A DNA stretch of 53,567 nt from Halieaceae bacterium. Its GTDB lineage: Bacteria > Pseudomonadota > Gammaproteobacteria > Pseudomonadales > Halieaceae. The notes beneath the pieces were generated by a model. That model worked only from the letters and a program-made list of their open reading frames with translations. It was not told the origin of the DNA and made no database searches. The stretch covers positions 1 to 53,567 of the forward strand of contig DPGN01000037.1 in assembly GCA_003523185.1 (NCBI GenBank), in the 5' to 3' direction. Positions 1-8,080 of this stretch are shown here, one piece after another. A program made the translations under genes and the position numbers. Within the stretch, counting starts at the first letter, position 1, and each line of letters begins with the position of its first letter.

Positions 1-629
1 TCGATTTGGTCTTTGCGAATGCCGGTATCGGCGCCGGCGAAGCCGGCCCCCTCTGGGGTTTCTCCGAGAAAGACTGGCAGTGGTGTTTCAACGTCAATCT
101 TTGGGGTGCAGTGAACAGCATCAACGTGTTCATGCCCTATCTCATTACGCGCACTGACCGAACACACATGATCATTACCGGCTCGGGTAACGGCGCTTAC
201 ACCGTGCTACCGGATGTGCCTATCTACACGGCAACCAAGGCCGCCGTACACACCATTACAGAAAACCTGCACTACCAGGTGCAAATGGGTGGCCTGCCCG
301 TTGTGGTGAGCGCACTCTTCCCGGGTCCACATGTAGTCGAGACAGGACTGTTCAATTCAGGTCGGGTGCGTCCGGAGGAATTTGACAAGGGTGTGACTGG
401 CAATGAGACCGGCATCAACTCTGTCGAGGACATGAAGCGCATGGCCGAAGAGTATGGCTTTAACCTGAAGACAACACACCCCGATGAAGTCGCCGAAATG
501 GCGCTTGCGGGAATACCCAATGGCGACTTTTGGCTACTGGCTCACACCGATGAGAGCAAGGCCAAGGTCCAGCGCCGGGCTGAAATGATTATTAACAAAA
601 CGACGCCGGTTCCCGAATCGGTAGGCTAA
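1..629 (+). CDS. SDR family NAD(P)-dependent oxidoreductase (5' end cut by window edge)
   Basis: C-terminal about 208 residues of a short-chain dehydrogenase/reductase. The reading frame is already open at base 3 (Asp codon GAT), so the gene begins before the window, and the Rossmann glycine motif is missing for that reason only. Counting from Leu at base 6, the fragment shows the NAG motif (residues 5-7), a conserved Asn in NVNLWG, Ser60 in ITGSGNG and the catalytic pair Tyr74-xxx-Lys78 (YTATK). These are the classical SDR catalytic residues, so it is expected to oxidise or reduce an alcohol/ketone with NAD(P). The substrate cannot be read from the sequence. It points the same way as the operon starting at 717, with 87 bases and a strong hairpin between them, so co-transcription is possible but unproven. 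Confidence 0.9.
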   Translation, partial: DLVFANAGIGAGEAGPLWGFSEKDWQWCFNVNLWGAVNSINVFMPYLITRTDRTHMIITGSGNGAYTVLPDVPIYTATKAAVHTITENLHYQVQMGGLPVVVSALFPGPHVVETGLFNSGRVRPEEFDKGVTGNETGINSVEDMKRMAEEYGFNLKTTHPDEVAEMALAGIPNGDFWLLAHTDESKAKVQRRAEMIINKTTPVPESVG

Positions 630-643
630 CAACGCTTTACATC

Positions 644-667
644 GCGAGGTCTTACGAAGTACCTCGC
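644..667 (+). promoter_or_regulatory. Strong intercistronic hairpin between the SDR and the ADC-like gene
   Basis: Arms GCGAGGT (644-650) and ACCTCGC (661-667) are perfect inverse complements. Inside them CTT and AAG can also pair around an ACG triloop, leaving one bulged T, so the predicted stem is about 10 bp. No run of T follows, so it is not a textbook intrinsic terminator. It could be an mRNA processing or stability element setting expression of the downstream operon, a factor-assisted terminator, or a palindromic operator. Confidence 0.45.
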
Positions 668-716
668 ATACTGAAACGAAGTTGCATAAAAAAATGATAA
701 AAAAAGGAAAAACATC

Positions 717-1490
717 ATGAGTGACGCACAAGCCCCGATGGGTGCACCTGGCGACATTATCAACTGGCCGATGCTGAAAATTCACTACCGCACCGACCCA
801 GATGCCATCGCCGCCCTGCTCCCACCCGGCATCACGGTGGGTAAAGAACCTAACGTCAACCTCACAGTCTATAACTTCCCCGTACCGGACGTGCCTGAGT
901 ATGGTGTCGTTACGACAGTGAATGCCGACTTTGATGGCGTGGAAGGCGAATACACACTGGGCTATGGCATCGATCAGGAGTCCGCCATTTTTATTTCGCA
1001 GGAAATGAACGGCCAACCCAAGTACCCCTGCGAGATCGACTACCACCGCATTGGACCGATGGTGCGGGCAAAGTGCACCCACCAGGGCTACACCTTCCTC
1101 GAATTCGAAGGCATGAGTGAGGGCCCCACGGATCCAGGTGATGCGTTCGTCCAGAACGAGTGGTGGATTAAGGTATCTCGCGCCGTCAGTATCGGTGGTC
1201 CTGCGACAGGCTACGACTTCCCGCCACATGTGGTGCATGTTGCGAGCAAATACGGGACAGCCTGGAAAGAAAACGTACAGGGACAGGTAGTTCTACGAGA
1301 CAGTCCCTGGGATCCATTGGCCAGTAAGCTGCCGATGCGTGAGCAGTTGTCGGCTTACCTGTGGTGGCCAATCTTCCTCGATCGTTCGGTGACCCTGTCG
1401 AAACCACTCGATCCCGAGGCGTTCCTGCCCCACGCCGACACGATATCGGGTTCACGATGGCCGGGCGTCAACGGCGCGCCACCGAAGTAG
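717..1490 (+). CDS. Acetoacetate decarboxylase (ADC)-like superfamily protein
   Basis: 257-residue protein of the ADC fold. The segment VEGEY...DQESAI (residues 75-91) matches the conserved core around the family's active-site Glu, and the EMNGQPKYP segment (96-104) holds the Schiff-base lysine as Lys102. In true ADC this lysine is followed by a second lysine that lowers its pKa. Here that residue is Tyr103, so decarboxylase activity is doubtful. ADC-superfamily members lacking full ADC chemistry have been described as aldolase/dehydratase-type enzymes acting through the same imine. A good ribosome site (AAGGAA, 704-709) precedes the ATG. It is the first gene of a run of five with gaps of 6, 8, 3 and -1 bases. 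Family assignment is firm, reaction unknown. Confidence 0.85.
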   Translation: MSDAQAPMGAPGDIINWPMLKIHYRTDPDAIAALLPPGITVGKEPNVNLTVYNFPVPDVPEYGVVTTVNADFDGVEGEYTLGYGIDQESAIFISQEMNGQPKYPCEIDYHRIGPMVRAKCTHQGYTFLEFEGMSEGPTDPGDAFVQNEWWIKVSRAVSIGGPATGYDFPPHVVHVASKYGTAWKENVQGQVVLRDSPWDPLASKLPMREQLSAYLWWPIFLDRSVTLSKPLDPEAFLPHADTISGSRWPGVNGAPPK

Positions 1491-1496
1491 CGCTCG

Positions 1497-2009
1497 ATGA
1501 GTTCGTCTCTTGATCTTGCCTCGAGAGTGCAAGCCCTCGAAGACGTCGAGGCCATCAAGCGCCTCAAGGCACGGTGGTGGTTTGCCTGTGATACACGTGA
1601 TCTTGCGGGAATGCGTGCCTGCTACGACGAAGATGATTTTCTGATCGACTTTGGCTTCATCGGTGAATTCACTGACATGGATGCTTTCATCGAGGTCTTC
1701 GAGTCGCTGGCCTGTCACCCCACCCACGTCGATATGCACCACGGCACTGCCCCGGAAATTGAAATGACCGGACCGGATACGGCGACGGGACGTTGGCGTA
1801 TGCGCTTTCAGCTTCTTGAGACCGAAAACCGTCAAGTACAACTGATGAGCGGCTACTACGAGGACGTCTATGCGAGAGTGAATGGTGAGTGGAAAATGCG
1901 CGTGTCGAAGTACACCTTGATGTCTAATCTCTTCCTCTCCTCGAGCGATGGCGTGGTGGCTATTGAGCAAATTGGTAGTGCACCCGGACTGGTTACCGAG
2001 CAAGCCTAA
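1497..2009 (+). CDS. SnoaL-like / NTF2-like fold protein
   Basis: 170 residues with the SnoaL-like pattern: an N-terminal helix containing ALEDVEAIKRLKARWW, then a compact alpha+beta barrel with GRWRMRF, GYYEDVYARVNGEWKM and VSKYTL strands. This cone-shaped fold binds small hydrophobic ligands and serves as isomerase, dehydratase, cyclase or hydroxylase (ketosteroid isomerase and scytalone dehydratase relatives). The His pair in DMHHGTAPEIEM is in the position often used for acid-base chemistry in this superfamily, but I cannot align it with certainty. It starts 6 bases after the ADC-like stop, so it is probably translated from the same mRNA. A role in the same small-molecule pathway is inference. 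Confidence 0.8.
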   Translation: MSSSLDLASRVQALEDVEAIKRLKARWWFACDTRDLAGMRACYDEDDFLIDFGFIGEFTDMDAFIEVFESLACHPTHVDMHHGTAPEIEMTGPDTATGRWRMRFQLLETENRQVQLMSGYYEDVYARVNGEWKMRVSKYTLMSNLFLSSSDGVVAIEQIGSAPGLVTEQA

Positions 2010-2017
2010 TCTGAACG

Positions 2018-3094
2018 ATGAGTGTCAGCCGAGTTAAGTGGGAGGCCTTCTGCGATACGCTTAAACAAGCGGGTGAACTGCTCACTGCGGACGGCGTTCC
2101 ACAAGACGAGCAAACGCAGGCTGAAGGCCTGAGATACCTCTCACGCATCGCCCGTGCGGCCCTCGAGTGGTATGTAGAATTTAACGATCCTGAGTTTCCA
2201 GAGCTCTATAAACCCTCGCACGAGACCATCAAAATTGGCGCTGATAATCCCGATAATATCTACGAGAAAGCCGTCATCGACGGTCGCTACGACTACCTGC
2301 TAACAGGTCATAGAGGGACGGTCGACTACATCAGTATGGCCACCAGCAAAGGTAGCTACGCTGAGAATTTCAAACAAATTGAAACCGGGTTTCTCGACAG
2401 CAATACGTTGATAACCGCTGACGATGGCACATTTCAAATCGTCCTAAGCCGGCATGAGCACGAGGGCAACTGGCTACCGATTGATAAAGACAGCGAGTCA
2501 CTGCTGATTCGACAAACCTTTTTAGATCGGACCACCGAAAGTCCAGCCGTTTTCCAGATTCGGCGGCGCGACAGTGGAGCGACACCCGCGCCCCTAAACC
2601 TAGCCAAAGCGACGGCGAATTTTGATAAGGCAATCGCGTTTTATCAGAACACTTTGGGGCTGTTTGCTCGCTGGAGCCAACAGATCATCGAGAATCCCAA
2701 CACCCTACCCTTGTGGGATCAGGCGTTCTGTCAATCGGTCGGTGGAGACCCAAACATTCTTTACTACCACGGACACTTTCGACTTAAGGCGGACGAAGCC
2801 TTCCGCATTCGACTCGACCGCATCCCCGAGTGCCAGACTTGGAATCTTCAGGTCGATAATTACTGGATGGAGTCACTGGACTATCGATACCACCGGATTT
2901 CCATCAACAAAGATGGGGCAGAGGTAAATGCGGATGGCTCGGTCACGCTCATCGTGACCCCGGCTGCCTCGGATGCTACGAACACGTTATCCACGGCAGG
3001 TCACGAGGAGGGCACCTTGTGTTTCCGTTGGGTTGGAACAGATGACCCGGTGCATCCCGAGATCGATATCGTGAACCTCTCGGAGTTGCACTGA
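2018..3094 (+). CDS. DUF1214 domain-containing protein (cytoplasmic form)
   Basis: 358 residues with no signal peptide or membrane segment. The C-terminal third carries the DUF1214 signature: the strand pair around TWNLQVDNYWMESLDYR followed by VNADGSVTLIVTP and the GTLCFRWVG segment. The N-terminal half is mostly helical, with a beta-rich middle starting near YDYLLTGHRGTVDYIS. DUF1214 domains are often paired with DUF1254 and have no settled biochemical role. It begins 8 bases after the SnoaL-like gene and ends 3 bases before a second DUF1214 gene, so the pair are probable paralogues that may work together. A function cannot be assigned. Confidence 0.7.
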   Translation: MSVSRVKWEAFCDTLKQAGELLTADGVPQDEQTQAEGLRYLSRIARAALEWYVEFNDPEFPELYKPSHETIKIGADNPDNIYEKAVIDGRYDYLLTGHRGTVDYISMATSKGSYAENFKQIETGFLDSNTLITADDGTFQIVLSRHEHEGNWLPIDKDSESLLIRQTFLDRTTESPAVFQIRRRDSGATPAPLNLAKATANFDKAIAFYQNTLGLFARWSQQIIENPNTLPLWDQAFCQSVGGDPNILYYHGHFRLKADEAFRIRLDRIPECQTWNLQVDNYWMESLDYRYHRISINKDGAEVNADGSVTLIVTPAASDATNTLSTAGHEEGTLCFRWVGTDDPVHPEIDIVNLSELH

Positions 3095-3097
3095 CCG

Positions 3098-4396
3098 ATG
3101 AATTCCCGGTGGCAGATACGCGGCAGTTCGCTTCTTCGCGTCGTTATTGGGATCGCTCTTTTGACTCTCGTTAGCTACGCCAGTTACCAAGCCGGACGAT
3201 TTTCTGGATCGACAGTGATTTCTGCGCCAGACGATGCCTGGGCAATGGATGATGCAGCGAGCGAGGCCTTTCAGAACCTTCTTACCAGTGTCGATTTCGC
3301 AGGAAGCGAAGCGTATTCGCTCTCCCAATCGAGCGAAGCGACACTGCCACATGATGAGACTTATCAATATTTACTGGAGCTTCTTGCCGCCTCCATTGAA
3401 ATGCAGCTGTCGAAAGGCGACCCCTTGGAGCCCACATTTACGGACTGGATGGGTGATTACCGCAAGTTTCTCGGTGACAGCCCTGACGCGCGCTATTTCA
3501 CAGCGCCCATCGACTCTGACTATGACTACGAGCTTACTTTCGACATGGGTGATGCGGACTACCTTGGGGTGGTCATCTATGACACCAACCCACTGACCGG
3601 CTGGAATCGTGCAACGGATAGCCTGCATGTGCTCGCTAAAAAAGTGGGCAACGCAAAGGGTATTCGGCTCGCATCCGGTAACAGACACGAGCAGGCTGAA
3701 AGCGAAACGGGTAGCTTTGAGCTTCAGCTATCAGAGACAGCACATACGGTCATGGTTCGCACCTATCGCTTCGATGGCTCGGCCGAGGAGAACAGTCACA
3801 TCTCAATAGCCGTCTCGTCCTCGACTGGATCCGAGAGCGAAAATATAAGTCAAACTCAACCGCACACGTCCGCTGGTGATGCACTGTCGGTCGAGACACG
3901 CCTCACCAATACCAGCCGTTTCTTTAACGAGACCTGGTTAGGAAGCCGAGCGCTGGCGCGCGCCATAGGCACGACAGCAAACTCGTTTGAACGGCCCGCC
4001 GAGGTATCACCCGATTTCGTCGGCATCTTCTACCCCACGCCCGATAACAGCTATCACGGCGGCGCCTTTGATCTCGCACCCGATGAGCATCTCGTCATTG
4101 AGGGGAAAGGGCCTGAGGCTGCTTTTTGGAGCGTCACCTTGCAGAATCACTGGATGCAATCGCTTGCGCCCAGTACAGGCAAGGCATCGCTGAGAGGCGA
4201 CGAAATCGTGTTGCGCGATGGCCGCTACCGAATATGGATCGGTGCTCTGCCCCCGCCCGAAGGGGAGAACTGGCTTAGTACCGGTGGTCTTCAGCAAGGC
4301 CTAGTGGCGATTCGCTATTTGCTCGCAACGGCCGAGGAAGCGCCGTCAGCGCGCCTCGTGCAGGCCGCAGATTTAATGAATGAGGCGATTCGATAA
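3098..4396 (+). CDS. Membrane-anchored DUF1214-like protein
   Basis: 432 residues. The N-terminus has a basic stretch (NSRWQIRGSSLLR) followed by a hydrophobic segment (VVIGIALLTLVSYASY, about residues 15-30) without a clear signal-peptidase site, so it is probably anchored in the inner membrane with the bulk in the periplasm. Near the C-terminus FWSVTLQNHWMQSL and DGRYRIWIGALPPPEGENWL resemble the DUF1214 core of the preceding gene. The two genes are therefore a cytoplasmic/periplasmic pair of one family. The stop codon TAA shares its last A with the ATG of the sulfotransferase (TAATG), a sign of translational coupling. Function unknown. Confidence 0.65.
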   Translation: MNSRWQIRGSSLLRVVIGIALLTLVSYASYQAGRFSGSTVISAPDDAWAMDDAASEAFQNLLTSVDFAGSEAYSLSQSSEATLPHDETYQYLLELLAASIEMQLSKGDPLEPTFTDWMGDYRKFLGDSPDARYFTAPIDSDYDYELTFDMGDADYLGVVIYDTNPLTGWNRATDSLHVLAKKVGNAKGIRLASGNRHEQAESETGSFELQLSETAHTVMVRTYRFDGSAEENSHISIAVSSSTGSESENISQTQPHTSAGDALSVETRLTNTSRFFNETWLGSRALARAIGTTANSFERPAEVSPDFVGIFYPTPDNSYHGGAFDLAPDEHLVIEGKGPEAAFWSVTLQNHWMQSLAPSTGKASLRGDEIVLRDGRYRIWIGALPPPEGENWLSTGGLQQGLVAIRYLLATAEEAPSARLVQAADLMNEAIR

Positions 4397-5541
4397 TGCT
4401 CGATAAACAGACTCTGATTAGCGAAGCGTTGACACAGGCGCAGCGAACGTCATTCGTCGATGACAGTTTTGGGCCCGTGCTCGATCGTTTGCTTATGGCA
4501 CTCAACACCGAGGCCTCGCTCAACGAGGTAGGTATAGGATTTCATGGCGCGAGGCTCCGCGACCTACTCACTAACCGACTCCGCATGGAGGCCTGGTTCG
4601 AGAAGTATCCTGAGATTCTTGATGAGTCTATCGAGCGTCCCATTGTCGTTGTGGGACTGCCCAGAACCGGCACCACCATGCTCCATCGCACCATCGCTAC
4701 CGATACATCGCTGCTAGCACCCATTTGGTACGAGGTACGACAGCCTGTGCCGCTTGCTGACGATTTCGAGCGCCTCGATGAGCGTATTGGTATCTCAGAG
4801 GCCGAAGTGGCCGCCATGCTCGAAGCGGCGCCCGAGCTTGCTGCAATTCACCCAATGGACGCTAGAGCACCCGACGAAGAGATCATGCTACTCGAGCATT
4901 CGTTCATGAGCACAGTTCCAGAGTGCTATGCCCACATTCCTACGTTTGGCGATTGGCTTTACGAACAAGACCAGTCCGCAGGCTACGACTATCTTTACCG
5001 GTGCCTTCAGTTTTTGCAGTGGCAAAAGCGTAAGAAAGGGCAATCTGGGACACGCTGGTTACTGAAAACACCACACCATCTGCACTACCCTGAGTACTTG
5101 TTTAATCGTTTCCCCGACGCCGCCGTTGTGCAGACACACCGTCGCCCGGTCGATGTCATTCCCTCCTACGGCAGCATGATGGCAGCCTTGGCGCAACCTT
5201 TTAGCAACGCACTGAATGCACCGGCACTGGCACAGGACTGGGCAGCCAAGTGGGCCAAGGGACTGACCAAAACAATGGACTATCGGGCTGCGCACCCCGA
5301 CGCGCCCTACCTAGACCTCTATTTCATGGACACCGTGGCCAACCCCGAAACAGAAATTCGGAAAATTTATGACTTCGCCGACTTGGACCTTACCGCTGAG
5401 GCACTTGCTGAAATGGCCAACTGGCGAGCGTTTAATGAGCGAGAGAGTAGGCCTGAGCACCACTATCAACTCGCCGATTTTGGTTTTGATGCTGAGGGAA
5501 TTGCGGCTCAGTTTTCGAAATACATCGCTGCTTACTTTTGA
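4396..5541 (+). CDS. Sulfotransferase family protein (PAPS-dependent type)
   Basis: 381 residues of the bacterial sulfotransferase family. The 5'-phosphosulfate-binding loop VVVGLPRTGTTMLHR is at residues 84-98. The 3'-phosphate-binding region is the segment LLKTPHHLHYPEYLFNRFP through VVQTHRRPVDVIPSY. The family moves a sulfuryl group from PAPS to a hydroxyl or amine; related proteins act on lipids, sterols or small alcohols. Length is normal. It is the last gene of the ADC-like/SnoaL/DUF1214/DUF1214 operon and overlaps its predecessor by one base. A sulfotransferase at the end of such an operon suggests that the product, or an intermediate, is a sulfate ester. The acceptor is unknown. Confidence 0.88.
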   Translation: MLDKQTLISEALTQAQRTSFVDDSFGPVLDRLLMALNTEASLNEVGIGFHGARLRDLLTNRLRMEAWFEKYPEILDESIERPIVVVGLPRTGTTMLHRTIATDTSLLAPIWYEVRQPVPLADDFERLDERIGISEAEVAAMLEAAPELAAIHPMDARAPDEEIMLLEHSFMSTVPECYAHIPTFGDWLYEQDQSAGYDYLYRCLQFLQWQKRKKGQSGTRWLLKTPHHLHYPEYLFNRFPDAAVVQTHRRPVDVIPSYGSMMAALAQPFSNALNAPALAQDWAAKWAKGLTKTMDYRAAHPDAPYLDLYFMDTVANPETEIRKIYDFADLDLTAEALAEMANWRAFNERESRPEHHYQLADFGFDAEGIAAQFSKYIAAYF

Positions 5542-5551
5542 GCTTTTGAGC
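5536..5551 (+). repeat. 8-bp tandem duplication across the sulfotransferase stop codon
   Basis: TTTTGAGC occurs twice in direct succession (5536-5543 and 5544-5551). The first copy contains the TGA stop of the sulfotransferase. It looks like a replication-slippage duplication; two similar but longer events occur at the ends of nearby genes. Confidence 0.6.
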
Positions 5552-5580
5552 CTGAAGAGAACGTGGTGAAGCTTCTTAAC

Positions 5581-5623
5581 TAGGCACCCTCAACATTAGG
5601 TACCCTCAACACTAGGCACCCTC
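5581..5623. repeat. 16-bp tandem repeat (2.7 copies) across the SRPBCC stop codon
   Basis: TAGGCACCCTCAACAT (5581-5596), TAGGTACCCTCAACAC (5597-5612) and a partial third copy TAGGCACCCTC (5613-5623). The third copy is the last codons and part of the stop of the minus-strand SRPBCC gene, so its 3' end has been copied outward twice. The 16-bp unit does not keep the reading frame. Confidence 0.75.
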
Positions 5624-6088
5624 CACGTAAGCCTTCAGCGCATGGGCCGTATCATCAAAGGCACGCTTCACCCAGGGCCCTGCAAAACGCATGACATGAA
5701 TACCGTGAGGTCCCAAGAAGGCATCGGTTGAATAGTACTCACAGCTATCGGGACCCGTCGAGATTACGAACTGGTCGCGACGCGCGGGGTATGGCCACTC
5801 ATCAACCCATGGGGCTGACCAGGAGACGAGGCGGGGTTCGTCAATTTCGGTGATGAACTCGACATTATCGAAGTACTGCCCTTCCTCCGTGTAGCTCTTG
5901 AGCTTCATTGACAGTGGCTCACCCACTTCAAGTACGCCCGACGCCTCAACGCAAAAGGGATTCCATTCCCTATAACGGTCAAAATCGACCAAAACATCCC
6001 AAACGACCTGAGCAGGTGCAGCGATCTGTACGGTAATGGAGCGCACAATCGCGTTGGGATCTACTGCCAGCTTTTCATCTTCCCTCAT
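5612..6088 (-). CDS. SRPBCC (START/Bet v1-like) domain protein
   Basis: 158-residue single-domain protein of the polyketide cyclase/Bet v1-like fold. The opening strand SITVQIAAPAQVVWDVLVDFDRYREWNPF is the family hallmark, followed by alternating strands and a long C-terminal helix (PWVKRAFDDTAHALKAYVEG). These proteins form a deep hydrophobic pocket for lipids, sterols or aromatic compounds, and most bacterial members have no assigned substrate. AAGGAGA lies 6 bases before the ATG. It sits convergent to the sulfotransferase operon and downstream of a same-strand SDR, with 41 bases between them, so the two are probably co-transcribed. Its 3' end is duplicated in tandem. Confidence 0.85.
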   Translation of the reverse strand: MREDEKLAVDPNAIVRSITVQIAAPAQVVWDVLVDFDRYREWNPFCVEASGVLEVGEPLSMKLKSYTEEGQYFDNVEFITEIDEPRLVSWSAPWVDEWPYPARRDQFVISTGPDSCEYYSTDAFLGPHGIHVMRFAGPWVKRAFDDTAHALKAYVEGA

Positions 6089-6129
6089 GTCTCTCTCCTT
6101 TGAAGCGCCATAGCTGGCATAAAGACCGA

Positions 6130-6909
6130 TTAAGGGGCCATATACTCGCCACCGTTCACATCAACCGAGCTCCCCGTAATCACCGCCGAGTAATCGGAGA
6201 GGAACGCCAGCACCGCTTTGGCACAATCGGCCTCGGGCGGAATCACACCCAATGGGATGCGATCCGTAATGCTACTGACAACCGTACCGCGATCCGCACC
6301 CGCAGCCACCTGGGAGTCGATAAACGCATAAACGGGCGCGCCACCAATCCAACCCATACGCAGCGCGTTTACACGAATCGAAAACTTACCGAAGTCATTG
6401 GCCATGTGACGCGTTAGCGCATTCAGTGCGCCCTTACCCGCGGCATACATGGTCTCGCCAGCAAACGGTTTGACAGTCGACATGGTTGACACATTGACGA
6501 TCGATCCTCCTCCCGCGGCTTGCATGTGAGGCGCGCAGGCCTGTGCCATGCGCAGTGCGCCCTGACAAATCACATTAATCACATCGCCCATCTGGTCAGG
6601 GTCAGAGGCGTCTGCCGTGGCCCAATCGCCATGTGCGTAGGCGCTGTTTACCAGACCATCGATTCGACCAAAAGCTTCCACACCCGCAGCGACCAGCGCC
6701 TGGCACTGTTCCGTCGATGTAACGTCCGTGCTCAGGGAGATCGCCTTCCCGCCAGCGTCCCGAATCTCGGTCGCCACTGCATCGAGAAAATCTTGGCTTC
6801 GCGCACCAAGCACGACAGCGGCGCCTTCTTGCGCGGCCATTTTTGCAAGGGTCTGCCCCAATCCGGGACCGACACCACTGATAACGATGACCTTATCTCT
6901 CAACAACAT
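6130..6909 (-). CDS. SDR family oxidoreductase
   Basis: 259 residues with complete classical SDR landmarks: cofactor loop SGVGPGLG (11-18), Asp62-Val63 contacting adenine, Ser141 and Tyr155-xxx-Lys159 (YAAGK). The usual NNAG structural motif is VNSAY here, a variation seen in some family members. The C-terminus ends with ITGSSVDVNGGEYMAP, the usual SDR lid/tail. A good ribosome site (AAGGA, 7 bases before ATG) supports the start. It is the first gene of a likely two-gene unit with the SRPBCC protein. The substrate is unknown; neighbouring catabolic genes suggest a hydroxylated lipid or terpenoid, which is inference only. Confidence 0.92.
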   Translation of the reverse strand: MLLRDKVIVISGVGPGLGQTLAKMAAQEGAAVVLGARSQDFLDAVATEIRDAGGKAISLSTDVTSTEQCQALVAAGVEAFGRIDGLVNSAYAHGDWATADASDPDQMGDVINVICQGALRMAQACAPHMQAAGGGSIVNVSTMSTVKPFAGETMYAAGKGALNALTRHMANDFGKFSIRVNALRMGWIGGAPVYAFIDSQVAAGADRGTVVSSITDRIPLGVIPPEADCAKAVLAFLSDYSAVITGSSVDVNGGEYMAP

Positions 6910-7115
6910 ATTATTTCCTTATTGTCCGTGAGACCGTTCACCCTACTCTTTCCGCTCGCGTCGCAGGTGTCAACGATTCTCAGGGCGATTATCTTGTCGA
7001 GTATGGTCCATTTGTGCGTCGAAGAATGCTTGCAGTTCGTCCCCTAGCGTTGGCACTCTACAGCGATACCGATCCGCGACCACAAAGGTCAAGGATGTCA
7101 CGCAGGAGATCAGTT

Positions 7116-7865
7116 GTGTCGCAATCAGATAAGCGAGTCGCCATCATCACCGGTGCAGCCGGCGGTGTAGGTCAATCGACCGTCAAGAAGTTTGCCGAGA
7201 ACGGCTATGTTGTCATCGGTACTGATATTCGGCTTCCCGATGGTTTGTTCGAGCATGACTTTGTGAGCTATCGCACCTGCGATGTGACGAGCGAGACCGA
7301 CTGGCAGGCGCTTGCAGAGGCGACGCTGTCCGAGCATGGAAAGCTCGATGTCTTGGTCAACAACGCGGCCATTTTGATGACCTACACCATCGAGACCTCA
7401 TCGACCGAGGATTACAAGCGCATGATGGAGGTCAACAGTACCTCCGTCTTCCTGGGCATGAAGTTTTTGCTGGACGTGCTGAAAAAGAGCGAAGCCGCCT
7501 CCATTATCAACATCTCTTCATCATCAGCACTCGCGGGCTATCCGCATTTCATTGCTTATGGCGCGGCAAAGGCAGCCGTTCGCAGTCTGACCATGAGTGT
7601 CGCTGTGCACTGCCAGACCAATCAGCTTCCTATTCGATGCAACAGTGTCCACCCCGACGGTATCCTCACGGACATGACCAACAACATGGAGGGGACCTTC
7701 CCAGAAATGGAGCCGCACCAGGCCATGAAGGCCTTCAGTTTTGCCTGTGAGCCCGAGGCGGTTACGGACGTTATCTACTTCCTCGCAGGTCATGAGTCAC
7801 GACATATCAACGGGGCAGAAATTCGCGTCGATAACAGCTCAACGATTCAAATGCCCTATTTATAG
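7116..7865 (+). CDS. SDR family oxidoreductase (GTG start)
   Basis: 249-residue classical SDR: TGAAGGVG at residues 12-19, VNNAAIL in place of NNAG, the serine run INISSSSALAG and the catalytic YGAAK. The frame is open further upstream, but the GTG at 7116 is chosen because AGGAGA (7104-7109) lies 6 bases before it and the Rossmann strand follows at the usual distance. Residues upstream of this point (Arg-rich) have no SDR counterpart. It is divergent from the minus-strand SDR. The tail HINGAEIRVDNSSTIQMPYL is typical of the family, in which 7-alpha- and 3-beta-hydroxysteroid dehydrogenases are found, but substrate specificity cannot be read. The stop codon lies in a 15-bp tandem duplication. 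Confidence 0.9.
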   Translation: MSQSDKRVAIITGAAGGVGQSTVKKFAENGYVVIGTDIRLPDGLFEHDFVSYRTCDVTSETDWQALAEATLSEHGKLDVLVNNAAILMTYTIETSSTEDYKRMMEVNSTSVFLGMKFLLDVLKKSEAASIINISSSSALAGYPHFIAYGAAKAAVRSLTMSVAVHCQTNQLPIRCNSVHPDGILTDMTNNMEGTFPEMEPHQAMKAFSFACEPEAVTDVIYFLAGHESRHINGAEIRVDNSSTIQMPYL

Positions 7866-7889
7866 GCTGGCCGGTTATAGGCTGGCCGG
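7860..7889 (+). repeat. Perfect 15-bp tandem duplication carrying the SDR stop codon
   Basis: TTATAGGCTGGCCGG occurs at 7860-7874 and again at 7875-7889. The first copy contains the last Leu codon and TAG stop. Because the unit is five codons long, the second copy repeats Leu-stop in the same frame, giving a back-up stop. Confidence 0.8.
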
Positions 7890-8080
7890 GGACAAAATCA
7901 GCGCACTAAGCGCAAGGCACCTGTCTAAAGGCACCCGCTCTTGCTAAAAAGGGCCTCAGCGATGAGCAAGTCGTCTAGCAGCTCGCAGTCGCTGACAGCA
8001 ATTGACTGTTCGGATCAGCATCAGTCGACAGCGCGATTTGACGCTCGCCCTTCAACGTAAGCTCTGGGTGACCGTCCCCA

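Noticed and set aside
534..1238. Long open frame on the minus strand across the ADC-like gene
   Set aside because: It is complementary to a well-supported gene and shows no known fold; similar shadows occur at 18579-19418 and 51792-52505.
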